Below are positions 51,969 through 61,160 of a stretch of 64,000 nucleotides of DNA, in pieces. This DNA comes from Polycladomyces subterraneus (lineage in GTDB: Bacteria; Bacillota; Bacilli; Thermoactinomycetales; JIR-001), in NCBI RefSeq assembly GCF_030433435.1, contig NZ_JANRHH010000037.1:62001-126000 (forward strand). Direction: 5' to 3'. The position numbers and the translations under genes are program-made. How positions within the stretch are numbered: the stretch's first letter is position 1; every line of letters begins with the position of its first letter. Below the pieces are notes generated by a model. That model was given only the letters and a program-made list of their open reading frames with translations. It made no database searches and was not told the DNA's origin.

Positions 51969-53143
51969 CGTCCTTCCTCCTCCCCGATGCGGATCACTTC
52001 GTCAAATAACGCCAACCAATCGTCCGACGGATGTCCGCCTTGGTCATTCCGCCACTGCAACACGACATGGTGTCCCTGTTCGCGCATCCGCTCGGCGACA
52101 CGGATCGCTTCCGAGCGTCGCGAACGGTCATACAGAACAGCCACTCGCCGCTCCTGCGGTTCTATCACACCGCCTGCTTCCATGACACGATCCAGCTTCA
52201 CCGCAAACCCCGTCGCTGGTAGCGGACGGTCAAACCGCTCCAGCAACCGATCGTAACTGCCCCCGCTCAAGACGGGAAATCCGAGTGAAGCCGTATATCC
52301 TTCAAAATAAATGCCCGTATAATAACCCAAACTGCCAACCAACCCCAGATCCAGCACCACGTACGGCGTCACGCCGAAATCGTCGATCGACGACCACATG
52401 GCCGAAAGCCGCTCCACCGCCGCCTGTGTCTCCGGCGATGATGTCACCAAGTTGATCGACATCAACTCCGACGGATTTCTCCGCACCTGGAGCAACGAGG
52501 TCAGTTCCCGTTTTACCGAATCGGGCAAGGAAAATCGCTCCAACAAATCGAAAAACCCGACGACATTGCGGGCTCCCAACGATTCCTTCAGCTCATAGAC
52601 CGCATCTTCATCCGCCACTGCTTGCCGCAGCACGCCATCCAACAAGCCCACATGACCCACGGCCAATTGAAACGCGTCCAAACCGCATGCCCGAATCGTT
52701 TCCACCGCAAGCGCGATCACTTCCGCTTCTGCTTCGGGCGAAGCCTCCCCGACAAGCTCTACACCAGATTGGAAAAACTCGGCATTGCGACCCGCCGATC
52801 GTTCCTGCGCCCGAAACACGCTGCCATGGTATAACAGGCGAAGCGGTACGGGCACTTCCCGCAACACGGACCCCACCACGCGTGCGATCGGTGCGGTTTG
52901 GTCGGGACGCAGCACGAGCGTTTTTCCTTCCCGGTCGATCAGCTTAAACAGTTTCTCTTCGGGAATGGCACTGGCGCGACCCACGGTGTCATGGTACTCC
53001 AGCGTCGGCGTAATCACTTCCTGGTATCCCCAACGCTCAAAACACCGATGAATCCGCTGTTCCACCGCGCGTTTCTTCGCCGCCAATGAAGGCGGAAAAT
53101 CACGAAATCCGGTCGGTTTTTCAAATTCCCGCGGTTTTGGCAT
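51965..53143 (-). CDS. hisZ: ATP phosphoribosyltransferase regulatory subunit HisZ
   Basis: 392 residues, a catalytically inactive class-II HisRS-like protein. [20 protein letters not shown] is at the N-terminus, then [14 protein letters not shown] (motif 2 without full catalytic set), [52 protein letters not shown]. First gene of the operon; it forms the complex with short HisG. SD GGGAGTGGA. Confidence 0.96.
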   Translation of the reverse strand: MPKPREFEKPTGFRDFPPSLAAKKRAVEQRIHRCFERWGYQEVITPTLEYHDTVGRASAIPEEKLFKLIDREGKTLVLRPDQTAPIARVVGSVLREVPVPLRLLYHGSVFRAQERSAGRNAEFFQSGVELVGEASPEAEAEVIALAVETIRACGLDAFQLAVGHVGLLDGVLRQAVADEDAVYELKESLGARNVVGFFDLLERFSLPDSVKRELTSLLQVRRNPSELMSINLVTSSPETQAAVERLSAMWSSIDDFGVTPYVVLDLGLVGSLGYYTGIYFEGYTASLGFPVLSGGSYDRLLERFDRPLPATGFAVKLDRVMEAGGVIEPQERRVAVLYDRSRRSEAIRVAERMREQGHHVVLQWRNDQGGHPSDDWLALFDEVIRIGEEEGR

Positions 53144-53204
53144 CCCATTCCACTCCCAGCGATACTTTAGTTTGCTAATAAATTAAAGTGCTCGTTTTTC
53201 TGGT

Positions 53205-53233
53205 AGTGTAACACCGACATCCATCAGCGTCAA
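53205..53233 (-). promoter_or_regulatory. Sigma-A promoter of the his operon
   Basis: On the minus strand TTGACG (53228-53233), a 17-nt spacer and TACACT (53205-53210), about 60 nt before hisZ. The leader is too short for a T-box, and none is seen. Confidence 0.7.
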
Positions 53234-53282
53234 TCCCCCAAGTGGAGCGTTTGGCGATCTCTTTTGATTACAATGGATCACA

Positions 53283-53846
53283 TCACGCTTGATTCAACAA
53301 CCATTCCGCCATTTGCTCCAGTGCGCGGCAGCGATACGAATACTTCATTTGTTCTTCGGGTGTCATCGCTCCCAACACCCGCGTTTCGCCGTCGGGAATA
53401 AAGATGGGATTGAAAGGCAAGCCCGGTTCCGGTCGGATATCGTCGGGAATCGGATCGAGAATGCGTCCGGATGTCCTTGCGGCAAACACACCGGTTTCCC
53501 CGTCCCAAGAAACAGCGATACAACCTTCAAACCAAGCCGTCCGATCTTCCCCTTCCAATAGTTTTCTCACTCCGCGGTAACCAATCCGGTCAAACACCCT
53601 TTTGGTCAACACACCGGGGAAATGGTCGTACGCAGCGAAAAAGATCCCGGCGTCATCTACCATGACACGGTCATATCCCATCCGGCGAATTTGTCGCAGC
53701 TTTTCCAGTGTCACTGTTTCAATTTCCCCACTGGAAGGCTCCCACAAATCGACCGGTAATCCGATCACTTCGATCCCAAACCGAGACAGCACCCGTTTTG
53801 CTTCTGCCAATTTCCCTTCATTTTGTGTGGCGAATTGCAACTTCAC
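53283..53846 (-). CDS. Non-canonical purine NTP pyrophosphatase (RdgB/HAM1 family)
   Basis: 187 residues of the Ham1 fold. LQFATQNEGKLAEAKRVLSRFGIEV (FATxNxxK) is at the N-terminus, VMVDDAGIFFAAYDHFPGVLTKRV the metal and base site (DDxG), and GLPFNPIFIPDGETRVLGAMTPEEQMKYSYRCRALEQMAEWL the C-terminal signature. It hydrolyses dITP/XTP to monophosphates. The active-site GVLTKRVF lacks the usual PGxYSAR wording, so the substrate may differ from housekeeping RdgB. Confidence 0.87.
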   Translation of the reverse strand: MKLQFATQNEGKLAEAKRVLSRFGIEVIGLPVDLWEPSSGEIETVTLEKLRQIRRMGYDRVMVDDAGIFFAAYDHFPGVLTKRVFDRIGYRGVRKLLEGEDRTAWFEGCIAVSWDGETGVFAARTSGRILDPIPDDIRPEPGLPFNPIFIPDGETRVLGAMTPEEQMKYSYRCRALEQMAEWLLNQA

Positions 53847-54026
53847 TTCCCATTCCTCCGTTCCCGTACCATTATAAAGGATGGCGGTCGGTGTATGGGC
53901 AAAAAACCGTCATACCCAAAGGACGATACTTTTTTTATACTTGAGAGGGAAATCACGGTTACCATCCCCGGCTCGGCATTTTTCATGTCCATCACTTAAA
54001 AACCATTGAAACGGAGGAGGGAGAAC

Positions 54027-54173
54027 ATGAGCTCATTGGCCCATCTCTTCATCCTGATCGGCATCATCTTAGAACTGGCCGGTGCGTTTTTCCTGCTCCG
54101 AAGAAACAGCGCCGGATGGGAAGCGGTAGTTCTGGGGCTGCTCTGCTTGCTGGTCGGCTTTCTGGCCCGTTGA
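54027..54173 (+). CDS. Small membrane protein (48 aa)
   Basis: ATG after GGAGGAGGGAGAAC, a strong SD. Two hydrophobic helices (LAHLFILIGIILELAGAFFLL and WEAVVLGLLCLLVGFLA) are joined by a short RRNSAG loop. Codon use fits a real gene. Family unknown. It lies between the NTP pyrophosphatase (divergent) and pyrD. Confidence 0.72.
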   Translation: MSSLAHLFILIGIILELAGAFFLLRRNSAGWEAVVLGLLCLLVGFLAR

Positions 54174-54404
54174 CGAATCGACAAAGTCACCGATTGGATC
54201 TTTTTCCACTCGTCCCTTTGGATAAGGTATGTAGAATTCCACTTAACCCGCTTCGCGATTCGGTTCTCCATAGCTATACCCTGGTTGCCTGAAAAAAGGC
54301 CACTTTGTCTGAGCCGTCCTTTACGCTTCCGTTTTGAGTGCTTCTCCTCCTGAAAATGTGGTATCCTACCATACGAAACCCTGACCGGAAAGGACGCGAG
54401 TGCC
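54174..54404. other. Intergenic region upstream of pyrD
   Basis: 230 bases with no gene. A minus-strand reading at 54210-54300 is protein-like (NQGIAMENRIAKRVKW...) but fragmentary, and 54264-54290 resembles 730-755. A pyr attenuator (PyrR-binding) was looked for and not seen. Confidence 0.35.
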
Positions 54405-55487
54405 TTGTATGCAACATGGAGAAAATGGCTGTTTCGATTGGATCCGGAAACTGCACACGAGTGGACAATACGCAGTTTGCAGGCCTTACAGTCCGTCCCT
54501 GCAATTCTTACCGCTGTCGAACGCCGCATGTGCGTAAAGGATGATCGGCTCGCCGTCCGTTGCTGGAATCGCGTATTTCCCAATCCCGTCGGTCTGGCGG
54601 CCGGGTTCGACAAACACGCAGGCGTATACCCGGCACTGGCCGCTTTCGGCTTTGGATCGATCGAGGTAGGGACACTCACCCCGCGACCCCAACCGGGCAA
54701 TCCGAAGCCACGCCTGTTCCGACTGCCGGAAGACGAGGCCATCATCAATCGGATGGGCTTCAATAACAGCGGTATCGAACATGCGGCCCGATCATTTGTC
54801 AGTCTTCCCCGTCCCGCCGTTCCCATCGGCATCAATTTGGGTAAAAACAAGGACATTCCCAATGAACAGGCAGCCAATGACTACCGAATCGGCTTGCGTA
54901 CGCTATACAGGTACGGCGATTATTTCGTCATCAACATCAGTTCACCCAATACCCAAGGATTGCGTGATCTCCAGCAGGTGAATGCTCTGGACCGACTGTT
55001 GGACAAGGTGATGGAGGAAAAACGGCAACTGCAACAAAAAACGGGCGAAGAGCGTCCCATTCTGCTCAAGGTGGCCCCCGACATGCCGCTGGATATGTTG
55101 TCCGACATGGTACGGATTGGGTTGCAACACAGAATCAACGGATTCATCGCCACCAACACCACGTTGGCCCGGGAGGAATTGAAAAACGCACATGCCGGAG
55201 AAACAGGCGGCTTGAGCGGAAAACCACTCCGTCGCAAATCCACTGAATTTATCCGACACATCTATCGGGAAACCGAGGGTAGTGTCCCTATCATCGGGGT
55301 TGGTGGTATCTTTACCGGTGAGGATGCCTATGAAAAAATCCGGGCTGGCGCCCGGCTGGTTCAGGTGTATACCGGCATGATCTACCGCGGTCCCGGTATC
55401 GCGCGGGAGATCAATCAAACACTGATCCGCCTTTTGGAACGCGACGGATTGGATTCTATTGAATCTGCCGTCGGAGTGGACGTGTGA
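54405..55487 (+). CDS. pyrD: Dihydroorotate dehydrogenase (quinone), class 2
   Basis: 360 residues, including the N-terminal membrane-association helix (MYATWRKWLFRLDPETAHEWTIRSL) that defines class 2. Then come NPVGLAAGFDKHAGVYPAL, GSIEVGTLTPRPQPGNPKPRLFRL, INRMGFNN, FVINISSPNTQGLR with the catalytic Ser, LLKVAPDM, FIATNTTLAR, and FMN-binding IIGVGGIFTGEDAYEKI. It passes electrons to quinone. It stands outside any pyr operon. TTG start, with GGAAAGGA about 10 nt upstream. Many Bacillus use the class 1B PyrDK instead, so this is a notable type. Confidence 0.95.
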   Translation: MYATWRKWLFRLDPETAHEWTIRSLQALQSVPAILTAVERRMCVKDDRLAVRCWNRVFPNPVGLAAGFDKHAGVYPALAAFGFGSIEVGTLTPRPQPGNPKPRLFRLPEDEAIINRMGFNNSGIEHAARSFVSLPRPAVPIGINLGKNKDIPNEQAANDYRIGLRTLYRYGDYFVINISSPNTQGLRDLQQVNALDRLLDKVMEEKRQLQQKTGEERPILLKVAPDMPLDMLSDMVRIGLQHRINGFIATNTTLAREELKNAHAGETGGLSGKPLRRKSTEFIRHIYRETEGSVPIIGVGGIFTGEDAYEKIRAGARLVQVYTGMIYRGPGIAREINQTLIRLLERDGLDSIESAVGVDV

Positions 55488-55789
55488 GTCACCTATTTCG
55501 AAAGGACAAAATCATTTTTGGTTCCTTTTTTTAAAGGAAAATGGATGAAGCTGTTGAAGATAGCCACTTTCCCTCCACCTAGTGTTAAGTGGCTAGGACG
55601 GAATGGAAGGGAAGGATCACCCCTACTAACCCGCTTTGTTGTGAAAAACCGTCAGAGGCTGCGAAGCACCGATTCACTCGAAGCTTAATTATCAATCGCG
55701 CTTCGAGTACAAAAAAATAACCCACTTGCAATGGTGGGCAGGTTGTTGACGATTTTCCGTCTTCAGCTTCCGTATCACGCTGGCCGTAA
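55488..55789. other. Intergenic debris downstream of pyrD
   Basis: No gene. A minus-strand terminator-like CCCACCATTGCAAGTGGG + TTATTTTTTT lies at 55710-55740. GTTAAGTGG and AACCCGCTT at 55583-55626 recur near 54236-54250, hinting at a short shared repeat. Confidence 0.35.
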
Positions 55790-56042
55790 GCAAAGACATA
55801 AAGCAAAAAGGATCGCTTTCCCACTCTAAGATAAATTCCGTTGCAGAACTCCTCACAGCAAAAGAGTTCAAAAATCCCAAGCGGGACGTTGCGATTAGCC
55901 TCATCATCGGTGTTGTGGTCATATTGTGATGTATGCTGGCATTGATTATAATGTGGTCAGCCATAAAAGAAAAAGAACAGACGGCCAACCCAACTAATCC
56001 AACCCAACAAATCGACAGCCACCCCCCAAATTTGTCAATATA
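55790..56042 (+). pseudogene. Small membrane-protein pseudogene with internal stop
   Basis: The plus frame reads SKDIKQKGSLSHSKINSVA...KEFKNPKRDVAISLIIGVVVIL, then a TGA, and continues in the same frame as CMLALIIMWSAIKEKEQTANPTNP to a stop at 56042. The stop cuts the membrane helix in two. No start with an SD is seen. Family unknown. Confidence 0.5.
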
Positions 56043-56111
56043 AAAGAGGGAATATCCCGTCTTTCTGTCGAAATCCGGTATCATGACACCTTACTAAAGA
56101 GAGGCGAACCC

Positions 56112-56456
56112 ATGATGGAGGACAGGAAACGATCCGCCCGATTCGGTTACGCTTGTTTCGTGACCGTCACGGGGGTCGTGTTGGGATTGTGGGGAACATG
56201 GAGTGACCTGGATCCGCGTGTCCCCCGATTCCTTCCCATCTTCCTCACGGAATGCACATTGTTGCAAGTCGTGCTGACGCTCCCGCCACTTCTCGTCCGA
56301 CGCCCATCGATTCAACCGTTGGCTCTCAGCGGGGCATTCGCCACCGGCATTTTCGCTCTTTGTGTCGACCCTTGCCACTGGTTCATCCCTAGTTTTCTGA
56401 TCATGACCGGGGGATATTACGCCCTCGATCAAACCGACACGTCATCCATACGATGA
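56112..56456 (+). CDS. Small integral membrane protein (114 aa)
   Basis: Basic N-terminus (MMEDRKRSARFG), then three hydrophobic segments: YACFVTVTGVVLGLWGTW, FLPIFLTECTLLQVVLTLPPLL and ALSGAFATGIFALCV...FLIMTGGYYAL. SD GAGAGGCGAACCC. No recognisable motif. Located convergent to the RND exporter gene. Confidence 0.65.
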   Translation: MMEDRKRSARFGYACFVTVTGVVLGLWGTWSDLDPRVPRFLPIFLTECTLLQVVLTLPPLLVRRPSIQPLALSGAFATGIFALCVDPCHWFIPSFLIMTGGYYALDQTDTSSIR

Positions 56457-56533
56457 AGCGGCGGCCGTTAGGATAGCGGGGAGCGGCAATCATTAGCCGC
56501 TCCTGTTTATTATGCTAGTCGATTTGTGTATTC

Positions 56534-59500
56534 CTACCCCGTCTTCGCTTCCGGACGCCGATTTCGCGTCAACCGGTCTCTCACCCGTGTAAGAATGCTG
56601 TACATAATCGGAACGATAAAGAGGGTCAGCAGGGTGGAGGAAGTCAACCCTCCGATCACCACAACGGCCAATCCCTGTGAAATGAGTGACCCTTCACCAT
56701 AACCCAGACCCAGCGGCAACAGGGCGAACACGGTGGCCAGTGCCGTCATCAGAATCGGTCGCAACCGGGTACCGGCCGCTTCCAGGAGCGCTGAACTGAT
56801 GTCCAGCCCGCGTGCGCGTTGTTGCTGCACCCGATCGATCAGCACGATCGCATTGGTGACAACGATCCCGATCAGCATCAGCGCCCCAATCATAGCGGAT
56901 ACACTGATCGGTTGATCCGACAAATACAAACCGACCAATCCGCCGATCACAGCAAACGGCAGGGAAAACAGGATTGTGAACGGGGCAGTCGCTTCGCCAA
57001 AGGTAACGATCATCACCAAGTAGACGGCGGCCACAGCCACTACCATGGCCACACCCAGCTGGGCAAAGCTTTTTTGCATCTCCTCCGTGTCGCCCCCCAG
57101 CGTTACCTTCACGCCAGACGGCAATTTCATCCCGTTAATGATTTGCTGTACTTGCCGTGACAGTGCCCCCGTGTCCTTGTCAATCACGTCACCGGATACC
57201 TGGGCATACTGGGAGCCGTTCTCTTTTTGAATGGTGACGGGCCCCTGCTCAACCCGGACAGAAGCTATATCTCCCAATTTGACCATCTTGCCTGTCGGGG
57301 TCAATAATTGAATGGCTTTCAATCGCTCAACAGAGTACAGGTCCTTGTTTTCCAACCCCAGTTTGATCTCCTCAGTCTGGTTCCCTTTCTCCAGCTCACC
57401 TATTTTGTCCGCCTGCAACAACCCGCGAATCGACATCGCCACCTGCATCGGCACCAAACCGTGTTGGGCCGCTTTGGCCTGATCGACATGGACGGAAACC
57501 AGTTCTTTTTGTTCGCTCAGGTTGTTGGTCACGTTGGTGAGGCCACTCACTTTCTTCATTTTGTTCGTCAAGATGTCGGCCGTTTTTCGGATGTCCTCCA
57601 TTCGTTCCCCTTTGATGATCGCAACGATCTGGCTGGAAGGCGGTCCGATGCTTTTCACTTCCAATACCTGCAGTTCACCGTTTCCCTTGATTTTCCCCAA
57701 GTCAGTCCGCACTTGGGACAAGAAACGATCCATGTCCGTATCCGGATCGAGGTTGGCAAACAGAGACACCTTGTTGGTGCTGCCGATCGTACCGTCCCCT
57801 GCCAGTTGTCCGCGCAAGTTGCCTACGGTCGTGGACACTTGCTTAACTTGAGGATAGGTCCGCAGCTTTGCTTCCAGCTTCCGGGCCTGGGCATCAGTGG
57901 TACTCAAATCGGTACCGGGCGGCAATTCCAGTTTCACTTGCACAGCTTTGTCCTTGTTGGACGGGAGAAAACTGGTTCCAACCAACGGGATGAGGAACAG
58001 GCTGGCAAAAAGTGCCAAGGCGGATACAGACAGGACCACTCCTCTGTGATCCAAAGCCCATGCCAATGCCCGTCGGTACCCGGCAGCCATTCCACTTTCC
58101 TTCTCCTTGAAGCGTTGCCGTTTTCCTTTGTTCAACAGCATCAGTTTCGCCATCAGCGGAACGACCGTGACAGCGACGATCAGTGAACAAAGAAGGGCAA
58201 ACACCACCGTCAGCGCAAATGGCAAAAACACTTTGCCTACAATACCACTGACCAATCCCAACGGTACGAATACTGCCACCGTCGTCAGGGTGGAAGATGT
58301 AATGGCCGCCCCCACTTCCTTGGTGGCATAGATGATTAAATCCACGGTCCGATCGCGGTTTTTCATCAGGTGACGGTAAATGTTTTCAATTACAACGATG
58401 CTGTCATCCACCACCCGCCCGATGGCGACAGCCAAACCGCCGAGGGTCATCACATTCAATGTGATGTCCGCCTGTTTGAGCAGTATCAGTGTGGCCAACA
58501 CCGAAAGCGGAATCGAGACGACGGCAATCAATGTTGTACGGAAATTGCGCAGGAACAACAGAATCACAACGGCTGCAAACAGTGCGCCCAACAAGCCTTC
58601 CCGCACCATGCTTCGAATCGACGCTTTCACCGCTCGCGACTGATCAAACAGCAATGTGAACTGTACATTGGGATCCTGCTTTTTCAGCGTCTCCAGCTTG
58701 GCCGAGACCGCTTCAGCCGCTTCCACGATATTGCCGTCGGGGTCCTTTATCAACTCGATGTTGACCGACGGTTTTCCGTTCATGCGCGTAATCATGGTGC
58801 TGTCTTGTCGCGATTCGCTGATGTCGGCGATCTCGGACAATTTCACCGTCTGAATTTTTGCTTCCTTGATCTTTGGTTTGCCGCTTGTTTTCACTTGTTC
58901 GCCCATTCCGCGCGGAACTCCGCCTGCGGGCGCTCCCTTGGATTGCGGCATCTGCTTTTGCATTTGACTCAGCTGTGCATTGAGCTGTTTCAACGATTGC
59001 ATCTCGGCGGCCACTTTCGGTTTCAAAAGCGCTACCTGCGCAGCCGCTTCCTGATCCTGCGGGTTTTGTTTGAGTCGCATTTCCGCGGCGTTGAGTGCGA
59101 TTTGATCCCCCAGCAGCTGCGCCTGCAATTGCTGTGCTGCTTGTAAGATCCGCACTTGAGCCTGCAACAGCCCCACACCTTGGCCCACTTCACCCAATCC
59201 CTGGCCCAGTTGACCGACTGACTGACCCAGACCGCCGACAGCCTGCCCCAATCCCTGCATGCCTTGGCCGATCTGATTGAAGGCCTCCTCCATCCCTTCC
59301 TGTGGATTGGGTTGGATGGTGAGGCGTAGATTTTTCAATTGATCAACGGACGTAATCTTCTGATCCACCCGTATTGGCAAATCCAACAGCCCGGACGGCA
59401 ATTCGCCCACCGGGATGGAAACATTGCTCGCCTGGAGCGCTTGCTGGACCTGTTGCACCGTTAGATTGTACTTTTTCAGCTGATCCTGTTTCAGTCGGAC

Positions 59501-60052
59501 ATACACAGCTTTGGGTCCCTGTCCCTTGATCTGCACCTGACCCACGCCGTCAGCTGTTTTCAGGATGGGCTCGGCCGTTTCCTTCACCCATTTTTCCAGT
59601 TCTTCCGGGTTTTTGGTTTGGCTTGTCACCCCTAGGATCATGAACGGAAAAGTATTGAATCCGAACCGGCTGAACGACGGTTTCATCGCCCCGTCCGGCA
59701 GGGAGACGCGGTCAACCGCTTCCTGCATCTCCTGCTTCGCCTTGTCCAGATCCGTGTCGAAATCATACTCCACGACCACAACTGACGTACTGTCCGCCGA
59801 CACCGAACTGATCTTCTTGGCTCCGGTAATCCCCTGCAACGATTGCTCGATCGGCTGTGTCACCTTTTGGTCCACATCCTGCGGCGACGCTCCCGGATAC
59901 GGCGTGATCACCACAATGACCGGGAACGTGATGTCGGGCATCGCCTCCATTTTCAGCTGAGTTGCCGTATACAGTCCGCCGAAGGTGACCAGCAGGACCA
60001 GGATCAGCACGGCAGCCGTGTTTCGCAGGGAGAACCGCGTCAATACGCTCAC
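56534..60052 (-). CDS. RND-family efflux transporter (SwrC/AcrB-like)
   Basis: About 1172 residues, the proton-driven RND fold. TM1 is SLRNTAAVLILVLLVTFGGLY, followed by the porter domain PYPGASPQDVDQKVTQPIEQ, TM2-6 with FLRNFRTTLIAVVSIPLSVLATLILL and GGLAVAIGRVVDDSIVVIENIYR (proton-relay Asp pair), and TM7-12 with FGEATAPFTILFSLPFAVIGGLVGLYL and GIVVTNAIVLIDRVQQQ. The best match is SwrC (YerP) of Bacillus (surfactin self-resistance). About 110 extra residues lie in the first porter domain as a Gly-Gln-Leu heptad array plus coiled coil (about 270-385). GTG start at 60050-60052, SD AAAGGAGGGG. Paired with a TetR gene. Confidence 0.93.
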   Translation of the reverse strand: MSVLTRFSLRNTAAVLILVLLVTFGGLYTATQLKMEAMPDITFPVIVVITPYPGASPQDVDQKVTQPIEQSLQGITGAKKISSVSADSTSVVVVEYDFDTDLDKAKQEMQEAVDRVSLPDGAMKPSFSRFGFNTFPFMILGVTSQTKNPEELEKWVKETAEPILKTADGVGQVQIKGQGPKAVYVRLKQDQLKKYNLTVQQVQQALQASNVSIPVGELPSGLLDLPIRVDQKITSVDQLKNLRLTIQPNPQEGMEEAFNQIGQGMQGLGQAVGGLGQSVGQLGQGLGEVGQGVGLLQAQVRILQAAQQLQAQLLGDQIALNAAEMRLKQNPQDQEAAAQVALLKPKVAAEMQSLKQLNAQLSQMQKQMPQSKGAPAGGVPRGMGEQVKTSGKPKIKEAKIQTVKLSEIADISESRQDSTMITRMNGKPSVNIELIKDPDGNIVEAAEAVSAKLETLKKQDPNVQFTLLFDQSRAVKASIRSMVREGLLGALFAAVVILLFLRNFRTTLIAVVSIPLSVLATLILLKQADITLNVMTLGGLAVAIGRVVDDSIVVIENIYRHLMKNRDRTVDLIIYATKEVGAAITSSTLTTVAVFVPLGLVSGIVGKVFLPFALTVVFALLCSLIVAVTVVPLMAKLMLLNKGKRQRFKEKESGMAAGYRRALAWALDHRGVVLSVSALALFASLFLIPLVGTSFLPSNKDKAVQVKLELPPGTDLSTTDAQARKLEAKLRTYPQVKQVSTTVGNLRGQLAGDGTIGSTNKVSLFANLDPDTDMDRFLSQVRTDLGKIKGNGELQVLEVKSIGPPSSQIVAIIKGERMEDIRKTADILTNKMKKVSGLTNVTNNLSEQKELVSVHVDQAKAAQHGLVPMQVAMSIRGLLQADKIGELEKGNQTEEIKLGLENKDLYSVERLKAIQLLTPTGKMVKLGDIASVRVEQGPVTIQKENGSQYAQVSGDVIDKDTGALSRQVQQIINGMKLPSGVKVTLGGDTEEMQKSFAQLGVAMVVAVAAVYLVMIVTFGEATAPFTILFSLPFAVIGGLVGLYLSDQPISVSAMIGALMLIGIVVTNAIVLIDRVQQQRARGLDISSALLEAAGTRLRPILMTALATVFALLPLGLGYGEGSLISQGLAVVVIGGLTSSTLLTLFIVPIMYSILTRVRDRLTRNRRPEAKTG

Positions 60053-60071
60053 ACGTGCCCCTCCTTTGACT

Positions 60072-60286
60072 AGAGCGTGTTTGGTGATGATGTCCAATTA
60101 CTTTCCCTGCTCACTCCATCTGCGCCCTCTAGGAAGCAGGTCATGGCCGCTCCAACCCGGAGTGCAGGAAGCGGGCAAAGCGCGTTTCGCTTAGAGAAAA
60201 TTGCCCGCGATGCGCTTTCCGGGTCTTCGCTCGGCCGGGCTAAGGTATTTGCTCACCCGGCCTCACGGAAAGACCAGACACACCCT
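60072..60286 (+). repeat. MITE-like dispersed element, copy 2
   Basis: 215 bp from AGAGCGTGTTTGGTGAT to AGACCAGACACACCCT, with inverted ends. The body shares CACTCCATCTGCGCCCT, GGCAAAGCGCGTTTCGC and GAAAATTGCCCGCGAT with copies 1 and 3. It fills the gap between the exporter start and the tetR stop, so the two genes are now separated by it. Confidence 0.78.
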
Positions 60287-60296
60287 CATGTGCCAG

Positions 60297-60923
60297 TCAA
60301 ACACTGTCTGTTCTTCCATCCGTTTTCACCAGGCCGAACAACGTAATCTCCATCAACGGCTCAATATGCTCCGGTGTAATCATGTTTTCGTTATCGAGTG
60401 CGCCGAACAATACACTGAAAAACATCCGTTCAGCCACCCGAGGTTCCACATCGCGCAGTTCCCCCTTGCGAACCCCCTCTTCGATCAGACAGCGAAAAGG
60501 CATAAACATGTATTGCTCGTAGAGAGACATCACTTCTTCGGCTTCATTTGGAAATACAACACGCAGATTACGAGAGATGGTAGTGTGGAAATAGGTGATT
60601 TCTGGATGTTGCAGTGCCAGTACACACATTTCTTTCAAATATCGCGCCAGCCGTTCGGCAACGGACAAATCGGCGTCCAAAATACCCTTCGCCCGCTCCT
60701 GCCATGCCTCCAACGTACGACGGATGAGTGTCAAAAACAAATCCTTCTTGTTGCGGAAGTAATAATAGATCAGTCCGCGTCCCAGGCCTGCCACGCGGGC
60801 AATCTCCCCAATCTCGGCTCCGTGGTACCCCCGTGCGCGATATACTTTCAATGCGGCATCCAGTATCTGCTGAATGCGCTTTTCCCGTATGGCCGCGTTT
60901 TGCTCGGGCCTTCGTGGCGACAT
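60297..60923 (-). CDS. TetR/AcrR family transcriptional regulator
   Basis: 208 residues. N-terminal TetR HTH: IREKRIQQILDAALKVYRARGYHGAEIGEIARVAGLGRGLIYYYFRNKKDLF. The C-terminal ligand-binding domain (LARYLKEMCVLALQHPEITYFHTTISRNL...) resembles TetR_C of fatty-acid or drug-efflux regulators. Same strand and directly upstream of the RND exporter, so it probably represses both. ATG follows AGAGGTGGAGCC. Confidence 0.93.
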   Translation of the reverse strand: MSPRRPEQNAAIREKRIQQILDAALKVYRARGYHGAEIGEIARVAGLGRGLIYYYFRNKKDLFLTLIRRTLEAWQERAKGILDADLSVAERLARYLKEMCVLALQHPEITYFHTTISRNLRVVFPNEAEEVMSLYEQYMFMPFRCLIEEGVRKGELRDVEPRVAERMFFSVLFGALDNENMITPEHIEPLMEITLFGLVKTDGRTDSV

Positions 60924-60946
60924 GGCTCCACCTCTTTCTTATAGAC

Positions 60947-60962
60947 TGACACATATGTCAAT
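60947..60962. promoter_or_regulatory. Probable TetR operator
   Basis: The dyad TGACA-CATA-TGTCA (60947-60960) lies 24 bp upstream of the tetR ATG and overlaps a TTGACA -35-like element on the minus strand (60957-60962). Autoregulation is the likely use. Confidence 0.55.
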
Positions 60963-61054
60963 TTAATTTTATTTCCGTTTACACCAGTGAGTCAATTAAA
61001 ACAACTGTGAGTATTTTGTGTCGCCAACAGTTTGTGGCTTAGTCCGATAAACGA

Positions 61055-61085
61055 AAAAAGAGGCCGCTGATCCACTCAGCAGCCC
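61055..61085 (-). terminator. Terminator upstream of tetR
   Basis: On the minus strand GGCTGCTGAGTGGATCAGCGGCC followed by TCTTTTTTCG. It would stop transcripts from the acetyltransferase gene. Confidence 0.85.
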
Positions 61086-61160
61086 CACGGAAATGTGAAA
61101 CACAATCGCCTAAGCTAACGTTGTATGGAATATATTTCTCGATATTGGCGGGTGAACCCG

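Noticed and set aside
53144-53282. T-box leader for the histidine operon
   Set aside because: The leader is only about 60 nt and lacks the T-box sequence and a terminator.
54174-54404. PyrR attenuator before pyrD
   Set aside because: No binding-loop motif and no terminator/antiterminator pair seen.
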